A stretch of DNA of 48,970 nt, from NCBI RefSeq assembly GCF_001650715.1, contig NZ_LWQT01000051.1, positions 1 to 48,970 on the forward strand, given 5' to 3'. The stretch comes from Paramagnetospirillum marisnigri. Its GTDB lineage: Bacteria; Pseudomonadota; Alphaproteobacteria; Rhodospirillales; Magnetospirillaceae. A model generated the notes under the pieces. That model ran no database searches. It saw only the letters and a list, made by a program, of their open reading frames with translations, and was not told the DNA's origin. Positions 8,640 to 17,305 of the stretch are shown here, piece by piece; positions within the stretch are counted from its first letter, which is position 1, and each line of letters starts with the position of its first letter. Both the position numbers and the translations under genes were made by a program.

Positions 8640-9323
8640 ATGACGCTGGACATCCGAAGCGCCTTCGATGCCGCCGCCCAGAGCTATGACGCGGAACGCC
8701 GCTCGCTGATCCCTTGCTTCGACGAATTTTATGGCGCGGCAGTGGATCTGGTGGCGGAGATGGCACCGCCCAAGCCGCGCATTCTCGATCTCGGCGCCGG
8801 AACCGGCCTGCTGTCGGCCCTGGTGGCCCAGGCGCGGCCTGACGCCGAATTCGTGCTGTCCGACCTGTCCGAGGCCATGCTGGAGCAGGCCAGACGCCGC
8901 TTCGCCGGAACCACCGTCACGGCCTCGTTCAGGGTGATGGACCATCTTTCCCTGGCCGACGAGGCCGCATTCGATGTGGTGATGTCGGCGCTGTCCATCC
9001 ATCACCTGGAGGACCCGGACAAGCGCGCGCTTTACGCCGCCTGCGCCCGGGCACTGAAGCCCGGCGGGCTGTTCCTTAACGCCGATCAGGTGGCGGGCGA
9101 CACCGCCACCATGGAGGACCGCTACTGGCGCCACTGGTTCGATGCGGTCAAGGCCTCGGGCCTGGCCCAGGACCGCATCGAGGCGGCCATTCATCGCCAA
9201 AGCTTCGACCGCCGGGCACCCTTGGCGCCGCAACTGGACTGGCTGCGCCAGGCGGGCCTGGCCGAGGTGGAATGCCGCACCAAGAATGTCAGCTTCGCGG
9301 TGCTATGCGGCATCCGCGAATGA
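8640..9323 (+). CDS. Class I SAM-dependent methyltransferase
   Basis: 227 residues with motif I ILDLGAGTGLLSALVA, an acidic residue ending beta-2 (FVLSDLSEAMLEQA) and the post-motif FDVVMSALSIHHLED. ATG 8640 is chosen because AGGA lies about 10 nt upstream and the protein begins just before the fold. Its substrate is unknown. The stop codon overlaps the T-tract of the terminator serving the convergent OmpA gene. Confidence 0.8.
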   Translation: MTLDIRSAFDAAAQSYDAERRSLIPCFDEFYGAAVDLVAEMAPPKPRILDLGAGTGLLSALVAQARPDAEFVLSDLSEAMLEQARRRFAGTTVTASFRVMDHLSLADEAAFDVVMSALSIHHLEDPDKRALYAACARALKPGGLFLNADQVAGDTATMEDRYWRHWFDAVKASGLAQDRIEAAIHRQSFDRRAPLAPQLDWLRQAGLAEVECRTKNVSFAVLCGIRE

Positions 9324-9353
9324 AAAAGGCCCGCCTCGTTACCGAGGCGGGCC
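9323..9353 (-). terminator. Rho-independent terminator of the OmpA gene
   Basis: An 11-bp stem GGCCCGCCTCG/CGAGGCGGGCC (9343-9353 with 9328-9338) and a 4-base loop are followed on the minus strand by five Ts. It lies 22 bp after the OmpA stop. Confidence 0.85.
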
Positions 9354-9375
9354 CTGATCACTCACCGGATCGGGA

Positions 9376-10221
9376 TCACTTCTCGAAGTAGATCTCGACG
9401 CGACGGTTCTTGGCTTCCTTCACATTGTCCTTGGTCGGCACGGCCAGCTTGGTCTTGCCGAAATACTTCTGGTCGACCTTGGAGGCCACGCCCAGCTTGC
9501 CCAGGGCGGCACTGACGGCATTGGCCCGATTGGCCGACAGCTTGTCGTTATAGGCGCTCTTGCCCACCGCGTCGGTGTGGCCCGAGACATAGATGCTGGT
9601 CGGCTTGATCTCGCCAGTGGCGGCGGCCACGTCCTTCAGGACCTTCTGGGCGTCCTTGGTCAGGGTCGCCTTGTTGAAGTCGAAATAGACGATGAAGGTC
9701 TTGACGATCTTCGGGGCGGCCGGAGCGACGGCCTTGACCTGCAGTTCGGGCTCGAGCTTCAGGAAAGCGGCACGGCAATCGGAAGTGGTGTCGCCTTCAT
9801 TCTCTTCCTCGACCCAGCAGTCGAACTTGGCCTGGGCCTTGGCGGCGGCGGCGGGAACGCGCTCGCGCGCGCCATTGCCGTAATAGCCGATCAGACGGGC
9901 GCGGGCATCGCTCAGTTCCTTGACGCGAGCGGCGGGAACATTCCAAGCCGAGATTTCTTCCGGAGCGACCACCTCGCCGGTGGCGGCGCGCAGGCCCTTG
10001 CGGGCGAAGATCGCGGCGTCATCCCATTCGAACTCTTCCTTGGCCTCGTAGGTGGCATAGGCCTTGTACTCGGCGAAGAGAGCCTTGGTGAAGGCGCTGC
10101 CCGCGGTCGGCGCGGGGGCGGCCATGATCTCGTTGACCTCGGACACTTCCCACGGGGTGGCGCAGGCACCGGCCAGAGCGGTCATACCCAGGATCACAGC
10201 CAAACGAAATTGCTTCATCAT
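9376..10221 (-). CDS. OmpA-family outer-membrane lipoprotein
   Basis: 281 residues. The N-terminus is a lipoprotein signal with lipobox LAGAC (Cys20), so the mature protein is probably lipid-anchored. The last ~110 residues form an OmpA/MotB peptidoglycan-binding domain: FIVYFDFNKATLT, then the diaminopimelate-binding region SGHTDAVG and NDKLSANRANAV. The region between has no recognised domain. GGAG lies 6 nt before ATG 10221. It sits 28 nt downstream of the AsmA gene on the same strand and has its own terminator. It likely tethers the outer membrane to the wall. Confidence 0.88.
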   Translation of the reverse strand: MMKQFRLAVILGMTALAGACATPWEVSEVNEIMAAPAPTAGSAFTKALFAEYKAYATYEAKEEFEWDDAAIFARKGLRAATGEVVAPEEISAWNVPAARVKELSDARARLIGYYGNGARERVPAAAAKAQAKFDCWVEEENEGDTTSDCRAAFLKLEPELQVKAVAPAAPKIVKTFIVYFDFNKATLTKDAQKVLKDVAAATGEIKPTSIYVSGHTDAVGKSAYNDKLSANRANAVSAALGKLGVASKVDQKYFGKTKLAVPTKDNVKEAKNRRVEIYFEK

Positions 10222-10249
10222 TCTTGTCTCCAGTTTCTCGATTTAAGGG

Positions 10250-12277
10250 TTATCTGCCAAAAAGCTTGAGCGGATTGAGCGGCGCGGCGCCGGAATCACC
10301 CGGCTTGGCCGTGCCCGATGGCTTGCCGACGACGCCGCCGACCAGACCACCAACGGCATTGCCGATATTCTGGACGTTCTGCTTGAGCAGCGCTTCCAGG
10401 TCGGGGCGATAGCTGAGATTGTCCCACGGTCCCGTCACCAGCACCGGCACCACCAGCCCGGCGGCATTGCCGCCGCCCTGGCCTTCCAGCGAGGCCACGA
10501 CCTTGGGGTCGATGCGGTAATTGACGCTGCGCTGGGGCAGATCCACCGTGCCCTTGCCCTCGACCCGCAACAGGGGCGACTTCAGCGCCAGATCGTTGTT
10601 GGTCAGGATGCCCTTGGCGATGGTGAAGGTGCCCCCCAGTTCGGCGAAGTCGGTCTTCTCGTTCGAGGCAGAGCCGCCGGTGAAGGCGGTGGCGACATTG
10701 CGCACCATGGCGGCCAGATTGATGCCCTTGATGGCGCCGTTCAGGAAGGCGAGCGCCCCCCTGCCGTCCAGGGAGGAGATGATCTGGCGCTGGCTCTTGC
10801 CCCGTCCGGCGACGGTGATGTCGAAATTACCGGTGCCCGACAGACGATCCATATCGGCGGCATCGGTCAGGAAGGGCTCGGCCTGCAGGCCCTTCAACTG
10901 GAAGCTGGCGTCGAGCCCGACCCCGGGCTGGCTGCCATCCAGCGCCACCCGGCCCTTGCCGCTGCCCTGGTAGAGCGCCAGTTCGGTCAGATCGGCGGCG
11001 AGGCGGCCGTCATGCAAGGCGATCTTCAGGGCGCTCTTGCCCACCTTGATCTTCTTGACCAGGATGCCACCGCAAGTGAGGTTGAAATCCACCTCCGCCG
11101 CCTTCAGGCCCGAAGCGTCGATGGGGTCGTCGCTCCAGCCGCCCTTGGCCGCCGCCTGCTGGCTTCCGGCGCCCGCCTTGCCCTCGCCCGCCGCCTTGCC
11201 GCCAGACTGGGCGGCGCCCTCGGGCGGCAGATAGGGGTTGAGGTCCAGCATTTCCACGTCCAGGCGACCCTTGATCACCGGCTTGGGCCCGCCGATGCCG
11301 ACGCTGACCTCGCCCTTGCTCTTGATGGCGTCGATGCCGATGGCGGCCTGGCTGAAGTTGATCTGGCTGGGCGATGCCGCCAGCTTGCCGGTAATGGCCA
11401 GCGGCCCCAGGCCATTGCCCGCCATGGTGATGGGCGATCCCGCCCAGGCGGCGAGAGCGCGGATGGACGGCACCGCGAGGTCGAGGTCTCCGGTCAGGCC
11501 GGGGGTTGCGCCGCCCTTGGCGCTGCCCTTGAAGCCCAGCTTCACCGGCTCGGAGGCGATGGACAGGCTGGTGGCCGAGGCTTCGCCCGCCATCACCGCC
11601 TTCAGGCTGGCGACCTCGGCATTGATCTCGACCTTCTTGGCGTTCCACACCAGGCTGCCCTTGGCGGTGAAGGGCGAATCCAGGCTTTTCAGCGCCAATT
11701 GCAGATTGATCTCGGACACCTCCTGCTTGGTGCCGGTCTTGCCGTCGATCTGGGTCAGACGGGCATTGCTGATGCGAACATCGCCCAGGCGAATGTCGGA
11801 CAAGCCACCGCCGGAAGCCACCGCCTGGGACGGAGCGGCAGGCTTGCCCTCGGCCTTGGCCTCGGGCTTGGCGCCAGCGGCGGCGGGCGGGGCGTCGAAC
11901 ACCCAGTTGCCCTTGCCCTGTCGATCGGTTTCCAGGGTAATGACGGGGTCCACCAGGACAAAACTGTCCACCTCGACCTTGCCGCCCAGCAACGGCATCA
12001 GCTTGAGGCGCACATCGACGGCGCCGAGGCGAACCAGATCCTTCGAGGAATAGCCGGGGGGATTGGACAGCGCCACATTGCCGACCTGGACCGACAGCGA
12101 CGGAAACACCGACACCGCGACCTTGCCCTGGATCGACAGATCGCGACCGGTGGCGGACTTGACGCCCGCGACGACCTCGTCCTTGATCCGGTCGGCCGGT
12201 ACCAGCATGGGCAACACGACCAAGGCGCCGATGATCAGGACAATCACCGCCCCCAGGACAATTAGACCCTTTTTCAT
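10250..12277 (-). CDS. asmA: AsmA-family protein
   Basis: 675 residues with one N-terminal transmembrane segment (LIVLGAVIVLIIGALVVLPM) and a large periplasmic part. The N-terminal AsmA region (PADRIKDEVVAGVKSATGRDL shape) and the C-terminal AsmA domain (VPVLVTGPWDNLSYRPDL) are both recognisable, joined by Gly/Ala-rich low-complexity spacers. AsmA proteins belong to the bridge-like lipid transfer superfamily and affect outer-membrane assembly. It is probably cotranscribed with the following OmpA lipoprotein gene. Confidence 0.85.
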   Translation of the reverse strand: MKKGLIVLGAVIVLIIGALVVLPMLVPADRIKDEVVAGVKSATGRDLSIQGKVAVSVFPSLSVQVGNVALSNPPGYSSKDLVRLGAVDVRLKLMPLLGGKVEVDSFVLVDPVITLETDRQGKGNWVFDAPPAAAGAKPEAKAEGKPAAPSQAVASGGGLSDIRLGDVRISNARLTQIDGKTGTKQEVSEINLQLALKSLDSPFTAKGSLVWNAKKVEINAEVASLKAVMAGEASATSLSIASEPVKLGFKGSAKGGATPGLTGDLDLAVPSIRALAAWAGSPITMAGNGLGPLAITGKLAASPSQINFSQAAIGIDAIKSKGEVSVGIGGPKPVIKGRLDVEMLDLNPYLPPEGAAQSGGKAAGEGKAGAGSQQAAAKGGWSDDPIDASGLKAAEVDFNLTCGGILVKKIKVGKSALKIALHDGRLAADLTELALYQGSGKGRVALDGSQPGVGLDASFQLKGLQAEPFLTDAADMDRLSGTGNFDITVAGRGKSQRQIISSLDGRGALAFLNGAIKGINLAAMVRNVATAFTGGSASNEKTDFAELGGTFTIAKGILTNNDLALKSPLLRVEGKGTVDLPQRSVNYRIDPKVVASLEGQGGGNAAGLVVPVLVTGPWDNLSYRPDLEALLKQNVQNIGNAVGGLVGGVVGKPSGTAKPGDSGAAPLNPLKLFGR

Positions 12278-12558
12278 CTCGTCATCCCCTCATGACTAGC
12301 CGAAAGGGATAACAGCCTATACCTCCGCGGCCCATTGGTCCAGACACCGCCTTTACAATGTCACCATTTGCCTCACTTCACCTGCTGTTGCCGTGGTCCT
12401 GCAGCCATGACGCTCAATTCGGACCGATTGCGGATAAAGCTCCACTTCTGATATAGGTACTACCAAGGCACACCGGGCGACGGAGGGATGAGGCCGCAGC
12501 CCGGAAGATTGCCAAGAGGGGGGTAATCCATGACTCTCGCCCACGCGGAGCCGGGGAC

Positions 12559-13833
12559 ATGACCGAACTGGACCTGAGCGGTCTGGCCGGTGTTCTGGAA
12601 GACAGTCCCATCGGCGTCTCCATCTCGCGCCGTCGGGATGGCGTCATCGTGTTCGCCAACCATACCTTCACCGAATTGCTTGGAGTCCCGCGCCAGACCC
12701 TGCTGGGATCCAGGGCCCGCGACTATTACGTGGACGACGACCAACGCGCCGCCGTGATCAAGCATCTGCGCCGCCACGGCAGCGTCGATCATGCCGAGGT
12801 CCAGTTCCGCCGGGCCGATGGCACCCCGTTCTGGACCCTGCTGACCATCCGCGAGAACACCTATGCGGGCGAGCCGGTCAATCTGGCCTGGGTCTATGAC
12901 ATCACCGAACGCAAGAGTTCGGAGGAAAAGCTGCAACTGGCGGCCAAGGTGGTGGAAACCGCCAATGAAGGCATCATGATCACCGGCCCCGACGGGGTGA
13001 TCGAGGCGGTCAACACCGCCTTCACCCGCATCACCGGCTTCAGCCTGGACGAGGCGGTGGGCCAGAAGCCCAACATCCTGAAATCGGGTCGGCACGACCA
13101 GGATTTCTACCGCGACATGTGGCGTTCGATCCTGGAAACCGGGCAATGGCAGGGGGAAGTCTGGAACCGTCGCCGGACCGGCGAGGTCTTCATCGAATGG
13201 CTGTCCATCGCCACCGTGCGCGACGCCTCGGGCAGCGTGTCCCATATGCTGGGCGTGTTCTCGGACATCACCGCGCGCAAGGAGGATGAGGAAAAGGTCT
13301 GGCGTCAGGCCAATTTCGACGTGCTCACCGGTCTGCCCAACCGTTCGCTGTTCCTTGACCGCCTGGGGCAGGCGGTCAAGGCGGCGCGCCGCGACAAGAC
13401 CCGCTTCGCCCTGCTATTCGTCGATCTGGACGGCTTCAAGGCCGTCAACGACACCTTCGGCCATGCCGTGGGCGACCTGTTGCTGCAGGCCGCCGCCACC
13501 CGCCTGTTGCTCTCGGTGCGCTCGTCGGACACGGTGGCGCGATTGTCGGGGGACGAATTCGTGGTGATCCTGCACGATGTGGAAAGCCGTGACGAAGTGG
13601 GCCTGGTGGCGGGCAAGGCGGTGGGGCGGCTGGCTGAACCCTACGACCTGGACGGCCATGCCGTCTCGGTCCAGGCCAGCATCGGCGTCGCCCTTTATCC
13701 CGATGACGCCGAGGACGCCGCCATGCTGATCCGCCTCGCCGACCGGGCCATGTACACGGTCAAGGGATCGGGCAAGAACAACTTCGCCTTCCACCAGATG
13801 CCGGAACGGCTGGTCTATCCCTTGGATTCCTGA
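12559..13833 (+). CDS. PAS-PAS-GGDEF diguanylate cyclase
   Basis: 424 residues. Two PAS domains (about 10-115 and 125-245), each ending in a PAC-like segment (YDITERK, FSDITARK), precede a GGDEF domain (about 250-415). The active-site motif is SGDEF (about 331), an accepted variant. An inhibitory-site RxxD (RSSD, about 322) lies five residues upstream, so c-di-GMP feedback is likely. There is no transmembrane segment, so it is cytosolic with PAS-sensed signals such as redox or oxygen possible but unproven. GGGGAC precedes the ATG. Its 3' end overlaps the convergent GNAT gene by 19 nt. Confidence 0.9.
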   Translation: MTELDLSGLAGVLEDSPIGVSISRRRDGVIVFANHTFTELLGVPRQTLLGSRARDYYVDDDQRAAVIKHLRRHGSVDHAEVQFRRADGTPFWTLLTIRENTYAGEPVNLAWVYDITERKSSEEKLQLAAKVVETANEGIMITGPDGVIEAVNTAFTRITGFSLDEAVGQKPNILKSGRHDQDFYRDMWRSILETGQWQGEVWNRRRTGEVFIEWLSIATVRDASGSVSHMLGVFSDITARKEDEEKVWRQANFDVLTGLPNRSLFLDRLGQAVKAARRDKTRFALLFVDLDGFKAVNDTFGHAVGDLLLQAAATRLLLSVRSSDTVARLSGDEFVVILHDVESRDEVGLVAGKAVGRLAEPYDLDGHAVSVQASIGVALYPDDAEDAAMLIRLADRAMYTVKGSGKNNFAFHQMPERLVYPLDS

Positions 13834-14393
13834 TCCCGGGTCAGCAGCCCGCCGGTCAGCGCGTCGCCATAGGCCTCGACCATTTCCGCCCAGTCATGGA
13901 ACATGGCGAACAGACCGGCCTGCGCCTCCTGGGTCACGGTGATGGGATCGGGCGGAGGCAGGTCGAGAAAGGCCTCGGCCTCGCCCGCGTCGCAATGCAG
14001 CTCCATGCCGCTGCGCCGGGCCAGCGCCACCATGGAGCGGTTATCGGACAGACAGAGGGTGTAAAGCTTCTCGGCCCGCCGATTCCGGGCGAAGGCCACC
14101 GCCTGGGTCAGCAGATCCCGTCCGACGCCCCCGGCGCGATGATCGGCATCGACGCTGATGCCGATCTCGGCCACCGAGCCGTTGATGGCCACATGGACCG
14201 CGCCCACCACCCGGTCGTGCTCGACCACGCCCAGGATCAGGTCGTCGTCCCCGATTCCCGCCACATAGGCGTCGATGGAGGAATCATTGACGCCTCCACC
14301 GGCGAAGCGCATGCGCCGGTCATGCTCGGGCAATCGTTTCAGATGGTCGCTGTAGAGCCCACGTTCATGGGCATGAAGCTTACGGATCAGCAT
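13815..14393 (-). CDS. GNAT-family N-acetyltransferase
   Basis: 192 residues. The acetyl-CoA-binding motif A is visible as AEIGISVDADHRAGGVGRDLL (RxxGxG/A core), preceded by VVGAVHVAI on beta-3/4. The length and layout fit a single GNAT domain with a C-terminal extension of ~50 residues lacking known motifs. The substrate is unknown. The 3' end overlaps the convergent cyclase gene. Confidence 0.8.
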   Translation of the reverse strand: MLIRKLHAHERGLYSDHLKRLPEHDRRMRFAGGGVNDSSIDAYVAGIGDDDLILGVVEHDRVVGAVHVAINGSVAEIGISVDADHRAGGVGRDLLTQAVAFARNRRAEKLYTLCLSDNRSMVALARRSGMELHCDAGEAEAFLDLPPPDPITVTQEAQAGLFAMFHDWAEMVEAYGDALTGGLLTRDQESKG

Positions 14394-14482
14394 GGCGCAC
14401 CTCGCGGTTTGCCCCCCTGCCTATAGAGATAAGGCGGTTATGCTGCACCGCAACATAAATTATGACCGATGGCGGAAATCCG

Positions 14483-15415
14483 TCAGTCGAACAGGCTGGA
14501 AACCGAGCGTTCCTCGCTGATGCGCTGGATGGACTCGGCCATCAGCGGCGCGATGGTGACCTGGCGGATGTTGTGAGCCAGCTTGACCGCCTCGGTAGCC
14601 GGGATCGAATCGGTGATCACCAGTTCCTCCAGCGGCGAGGCGGTGACGCGGGCCACCGCGCCGCCCGACAGCACGCCATGGGTGACGAAAGCCGCCACCG
14701 ACACCGCGCCGGCCTTCATCAAGGCCTCGGCGGCGTTACAGAGGGTGCCAGCCGAATCAACGATGTCGTCGACCATGATGCAGCGTCGGCCGCGCACGTC
14801 GCCGATGATGTTCATCACCTCGGAGACGCCTGCCTTCTCGCGGCGCTTGTCGATGATGGCCAGATCGGCGTCAATGCGCCGGGCGATGGCGCGGGCGCGC
14901 ACCACGCCGCCCACATCGGGCGACACCACCATGACGTCGTCGCCCTGGTATCGGGCGCGGATGTCGTTGGTGAACACCGGAGCGGCGTAGAGATTGTCCA
15001 GCGGAATGTCGAAGAAGCCCTGGATCTGACCGGAATGCAGGTCCAGGGTGACCACGCGGTCGGCCCCGGCGGTGGTGATCAGATTGGCCACCAGCTTGGC
15101 GGAAATGGGCGAGCGCGGGCTGGACTTGCGGTCCTGGCGGGCATAGCCGAAATAGGGGATCACCGCCGTGATGCGCCGGGCCGAGCCGCGCCTGAGCGCG
15201 TCCAGGGTCACCAGCAGTTCCATCAGGTTGTCATTGGCGGGATAGCAGGTGGACTGGATGACAAAGACGTCCTCGCCGCGGACGTTCTCGTGGATTTCGA
15301 CGAAGACCTCCATGTCCGAGAAGCGGCGGATGACCGCATTGGTGATGGACATGGTCAGGTATTCAGCGATCGCTTCCGCGAGAGGCCGATTGCTGTTACA
15401 GGCGAGGATTTTCAT
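14483..15415 (-). CDS. prs: Ribose-phosphate pyrophosphokinase (PRPP synthetase)
   Basis: 310 residues, the usual length for class I PRPP synthetase, which makes PRPP from ribose 5-phosphate and ATP for nucleotide, His and Trp synthesis. Visible are the ATP-binding [10 protein letters not shown] region, the metal/ribose-phosphate site [17 protein letters not shown] and the PRPP-binding loop [13 protein letters not shown] 15415 begins the conserved [13 protein letters not shown] start; the longer in-frame ORF upstream is non-homologous. A matching promoter lies about 50 bp upstream. Confidence 0.95.
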   Translation of the reverse strand: MKILACNSNRPLAEAIAEYLTMSITNAVIRRFSDMEVFVEIHENVRGEDVFVIQSTCYPANDNLMELLVTLDALRRGSARRITAVIPYFGYARQDRKSSPRSPISAKLVANLITTAGADRVVTLDLHSGQIQGFFDIPLDNLYAAPVFTNDIRARYQGDDVMVVSPDVGGVVRARAIARRIDADLAIIDKRREKAGVSEVMNIIGDVRGRRCIMVDDIVDSAGTLCNAAEALMKAGAVSVAAFVTHGVLSGGAVARVTASPLEELVITDSIPATEAVKLAHNIRQVTIAPLMAESIQRISEERSVSSLFD

Positions 15416-15466
15416 GATTTTACCACCGGGTTCGCGCGCGCTTATGCGCTCCGTGAAATCGGCACC

Positions 15467-15496
15467 CGTATACCAGCCGGATACCGCGTCTGTAAA
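15467..15496 (-). promoter_or_regulatory. Candidate sigma-70 promoter of prs
   Basis: On the minus strand TTTACA (plus 15491-15496), an 18-bp spacer and TATACG (15467-15472) match -35 and -10 consensus at 5/6 and 4/6. The predicted leader before prs is about 45 nt. Confidence 0.5.
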
Positions 15497-15520
15497 CTGC
15501 CTTGCCCGGCAAAAAAACAT

Positions 15521-16447
15521 TCACTTGCGCAAGGCGGCCCGAATGATCGCGACCACGCCTTCGGTTCCCCCCGCCGCGATATCGGTGGCCAGCCCCCCCC
15601 AAGGGCCGGACAGCCGCCCCTTGGGCACGGCGCCCTGTTGGGTGGCGGTGCCCAGTTCCCTGCCGTCGCGGTCCAGCACGGTCCAGGCCAGGTCCAGCAC
15701 CTCGTCGCCCGACGCCGCCGCCGACAGGGTCGCCTGGCCGCGCAAGCGGAAATCGGCCGCGCCGGGCTCGGCGGTGCCGATGCCGTTGCCGTCCAGCAGA
15801 CGGCGCATGGCCGCCGCCAGGGAAACGCCACCATCGCCGGGCAGCCCCGCCAGGGGCAGTAGCGCCACGGTCGGGCGCGCCGTCGAGGCGGTTTGGCCGG
15901 GCGCGGGCGCCATCTCTCCCATCAAGGTGGGAGAAAGCTTTTCCACCACTTCGGCGGCGATCAATTCCACGGTCTTGGGCGTGGCGCGGGCCCAGGTGGC
16001 GGCGGGAACCCTTTGCTCCACCACGACCGGATCGCCACCATCCGGCCGGACCAGTACCCAGCGGAAGCGGGCATGGGTGGCGTCGGGCTCGATCCCGGCG
16101 CCAATCACCCAGGCGCCGGGCACCACCGGACGGATGGAGGCGGGAATTTCCGCCTCCAGCAGGCGGCGCACCACCGCTTCGGCCACCCGGCGGGCGGGCG
16201 CGCTGTCATCGGCCGGACGCACCACCACGCCGCGCGCCGCCAGCGGCACCACGGCGGTGTTCAGTCCCTCGTGACGGAAAGGCTGCGGAATCTCGCCGCA
16301 GGCCGCCAGCAGCAGCGGAAGGAGGAGCGAGACGATACGTAACCCTCGCCCGCTGGCGGGAGAGGGTGGCGAGCAAAGCGAGCCGGGTGAGGGCCGGGGC
16401 GACAGCAATACTAGAAGGACTCGGTGCATCCGGAGACGTCTACTCAT
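15521..16447 (-). CDS. Putative lipoprotein with a repeat-extended signal peptide
   Basis: Up to 308 residues, unrecognised. A lipobox LLLAAC (Cys about residue 50 of the longest form) implies a lipoprotein, but the signal is abnormally long. Residues 16-36 are the in-frame translation of a dispersed palindromic repeat (16343-16393) that separates MHRVLLVLLS from VSLLLPLLLAAC. Possible starts are ATG 16447 and ATG 16429; neither has a strong ribosome-binding site. The mature part contains two similar alpha/beta-like stretches (about 60-180 and 200-308), one with TVALLPLAGLPGDGG. It lies between prs and pgeF on the same strand. Confidence 0.65.
   Translation of the reverse strand: MSRRLRMHRVLLVLLSPRPSPGSLCSPPSPASGRGLRIVSLLLPLLLAACGEIPQPFRHEGLNTAVVPLAARGVVVRPADDSAPARRVAEAVVRRLLEAEIPASIRPVVPGAWVIGAGIEPDATHARFRWVLVRPDGGDPVVVEQRVPAATWARATPKTVELIAAEVVEKLSPTLMGEMAPAPGQTASTARPTVALLPLAGLPGDGGVSLAAAMRRLLDGNGIGTAEPGAADFRLRGQATLSAAASGDEVLDLAWTVLDRDGRELGTATQQGAVPKGRLSGPWGGLATDIAAGGTEGVVAIIRAALRK
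16343..16393 (+). repeat. Dispersed palindromic repeat, family A, copy 1
   Basis: The core is CCCTCGCCCGC-GCGGGAGAGGG followed by TGGCGAGCAAAGCGAGCC and GGGTGAGGG. It is nearly identical to 39147-39197 and inverted relative to 16468-16526. It lies inside the 5' end of the lipoprotein gene. Confidence 0.8.
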
Positions 16448-16467
16448 TCGTTAAATGTCGGAAAGAG

Positions 16468-16526
16468 CCCTCACCCTCCCCACCGCTACGCGGCGGTCCC
16501 CTCCCTCTCCCGCAAGCGGGCGAGGG
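16468..16526 (-). repeat. Dispersed palindromic repeat, family A, copy 2 (inverted)
   Basis: It begins CCCTCACCCTCCC and ends with CCTCTCCCGC-AAGC-GGGCGAGGG, the reverse orientation of copy 1. It sits at the 3' end of pgeF, ending about 10 bp from its stop. Copies 1 and 2 face each other around 16394-16467. Confidence 0.7.
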
Positions 16527-16535
16527 AGAAACCCC

Positions 16536-17303
16536 TCATCGATCCAGGACGATGGCCGAAAGCTGGCGCCCATAATCGGGCTCGCCCCTCAGGCAAGCGC
16601 GGCGATAGCTGAAGAAGCGGGTCTCGTCGCGGCAGGTATCGGCGGGCACCCGCGTCACCTCGTGCACGCCCAGGCGCGACAGCTTGCGCGAGATATAGCC
16701 CGGCAGGTCGAACAGGGCATGGCCGGAGCGCGGCGCCGGGGCGAAGAAATCCACATTGGCGCCGTCCTCGGCCAGGAAGGGCGCCGGGAATTCCGGCCCC
16801 ACCTCGTAGGAGCGGTGGCCGATGCACGGTCCCATGGCGGCAACGATATTGGCGGTCTTGGCCCCCAGCCCGACCATGGCCTTGACCGTATTGTCCAGCA
16901 CGCCGCCCAGCGCGCCCTTCCACCCGGCATGGGCGGCGGCCACGATGCCCGCCTTGCCGTCGGCCAGCAGCACCGGGGCGCAGTCGGCGGTCAGGATGCC
17001 CAGCGCCAGACCCGGCCGGTCGGTGACCAGGGCATCGGCGGTGGGCTGCTGCCCGGCGGCCCAGGGCTCGCGCACCACCACCACATCGGCGGTGTGGGCC
17101 TGATACAGGGTGAGCAGCGCCTCGGCCGGCAGATCCATCATGGCCATGGCGCGACGACGATTCTCGGCCACCGCCGCCGGAGCATCCTTGGAACCAGGGC
17201 CACAGTTGAGCGAGGCATAGACGCCCTCTGACACGCCGCCCTCGCGGGTGAAGAAACCGTGGCGGACCCGGGTGAAGTCATTCAGCGCGGACAGGGTGAT
17301 CAT
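16536..17303 (-). CDS. pgeF: PgeF/YfiH-family multicopper-like purine nucleosidase (laccase-domain protein)
   Basis: 255 residues of the YfiH/PgeF (former polyphenol oxidase) family. Members act as peptidoglycan editing factor and as purine nucleoside phosphorylase/deaminase. The family start HGFFTREGGVSEGVYASLN is present, with the Zn ligands in YQAHTADV, LTADCAPVLLAD and AAHAGWKG. It is the last gene of hldD-lgt-midA-pgeF, starting 2 nt after the midA stop. Confidence 0.9.
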   Translation of the reverse strand: MITLSALNDFTRVRHGFFTREGGVSEGVYASLNCGPGSKDAPAAVAENRRRAMAMMDLPAEALLTLYQAHTADVVVVREPWAAGQQPTADALVTDRPGLALGILTADCAPVLLADGKAGIVAAAHAGWKGALGGVLDNTVKAMVGLGAKTANIVAAMGPCIGHRSYEVGPEFPAPFLAEDGANVDFFAPAPRSGHALFDLPGYISRKLSRLGVHEVTRVPADTCRDETRFFSYRRACLRGEPDYGRQLSAIVLDR

Positions 17304-17305
17304 GA

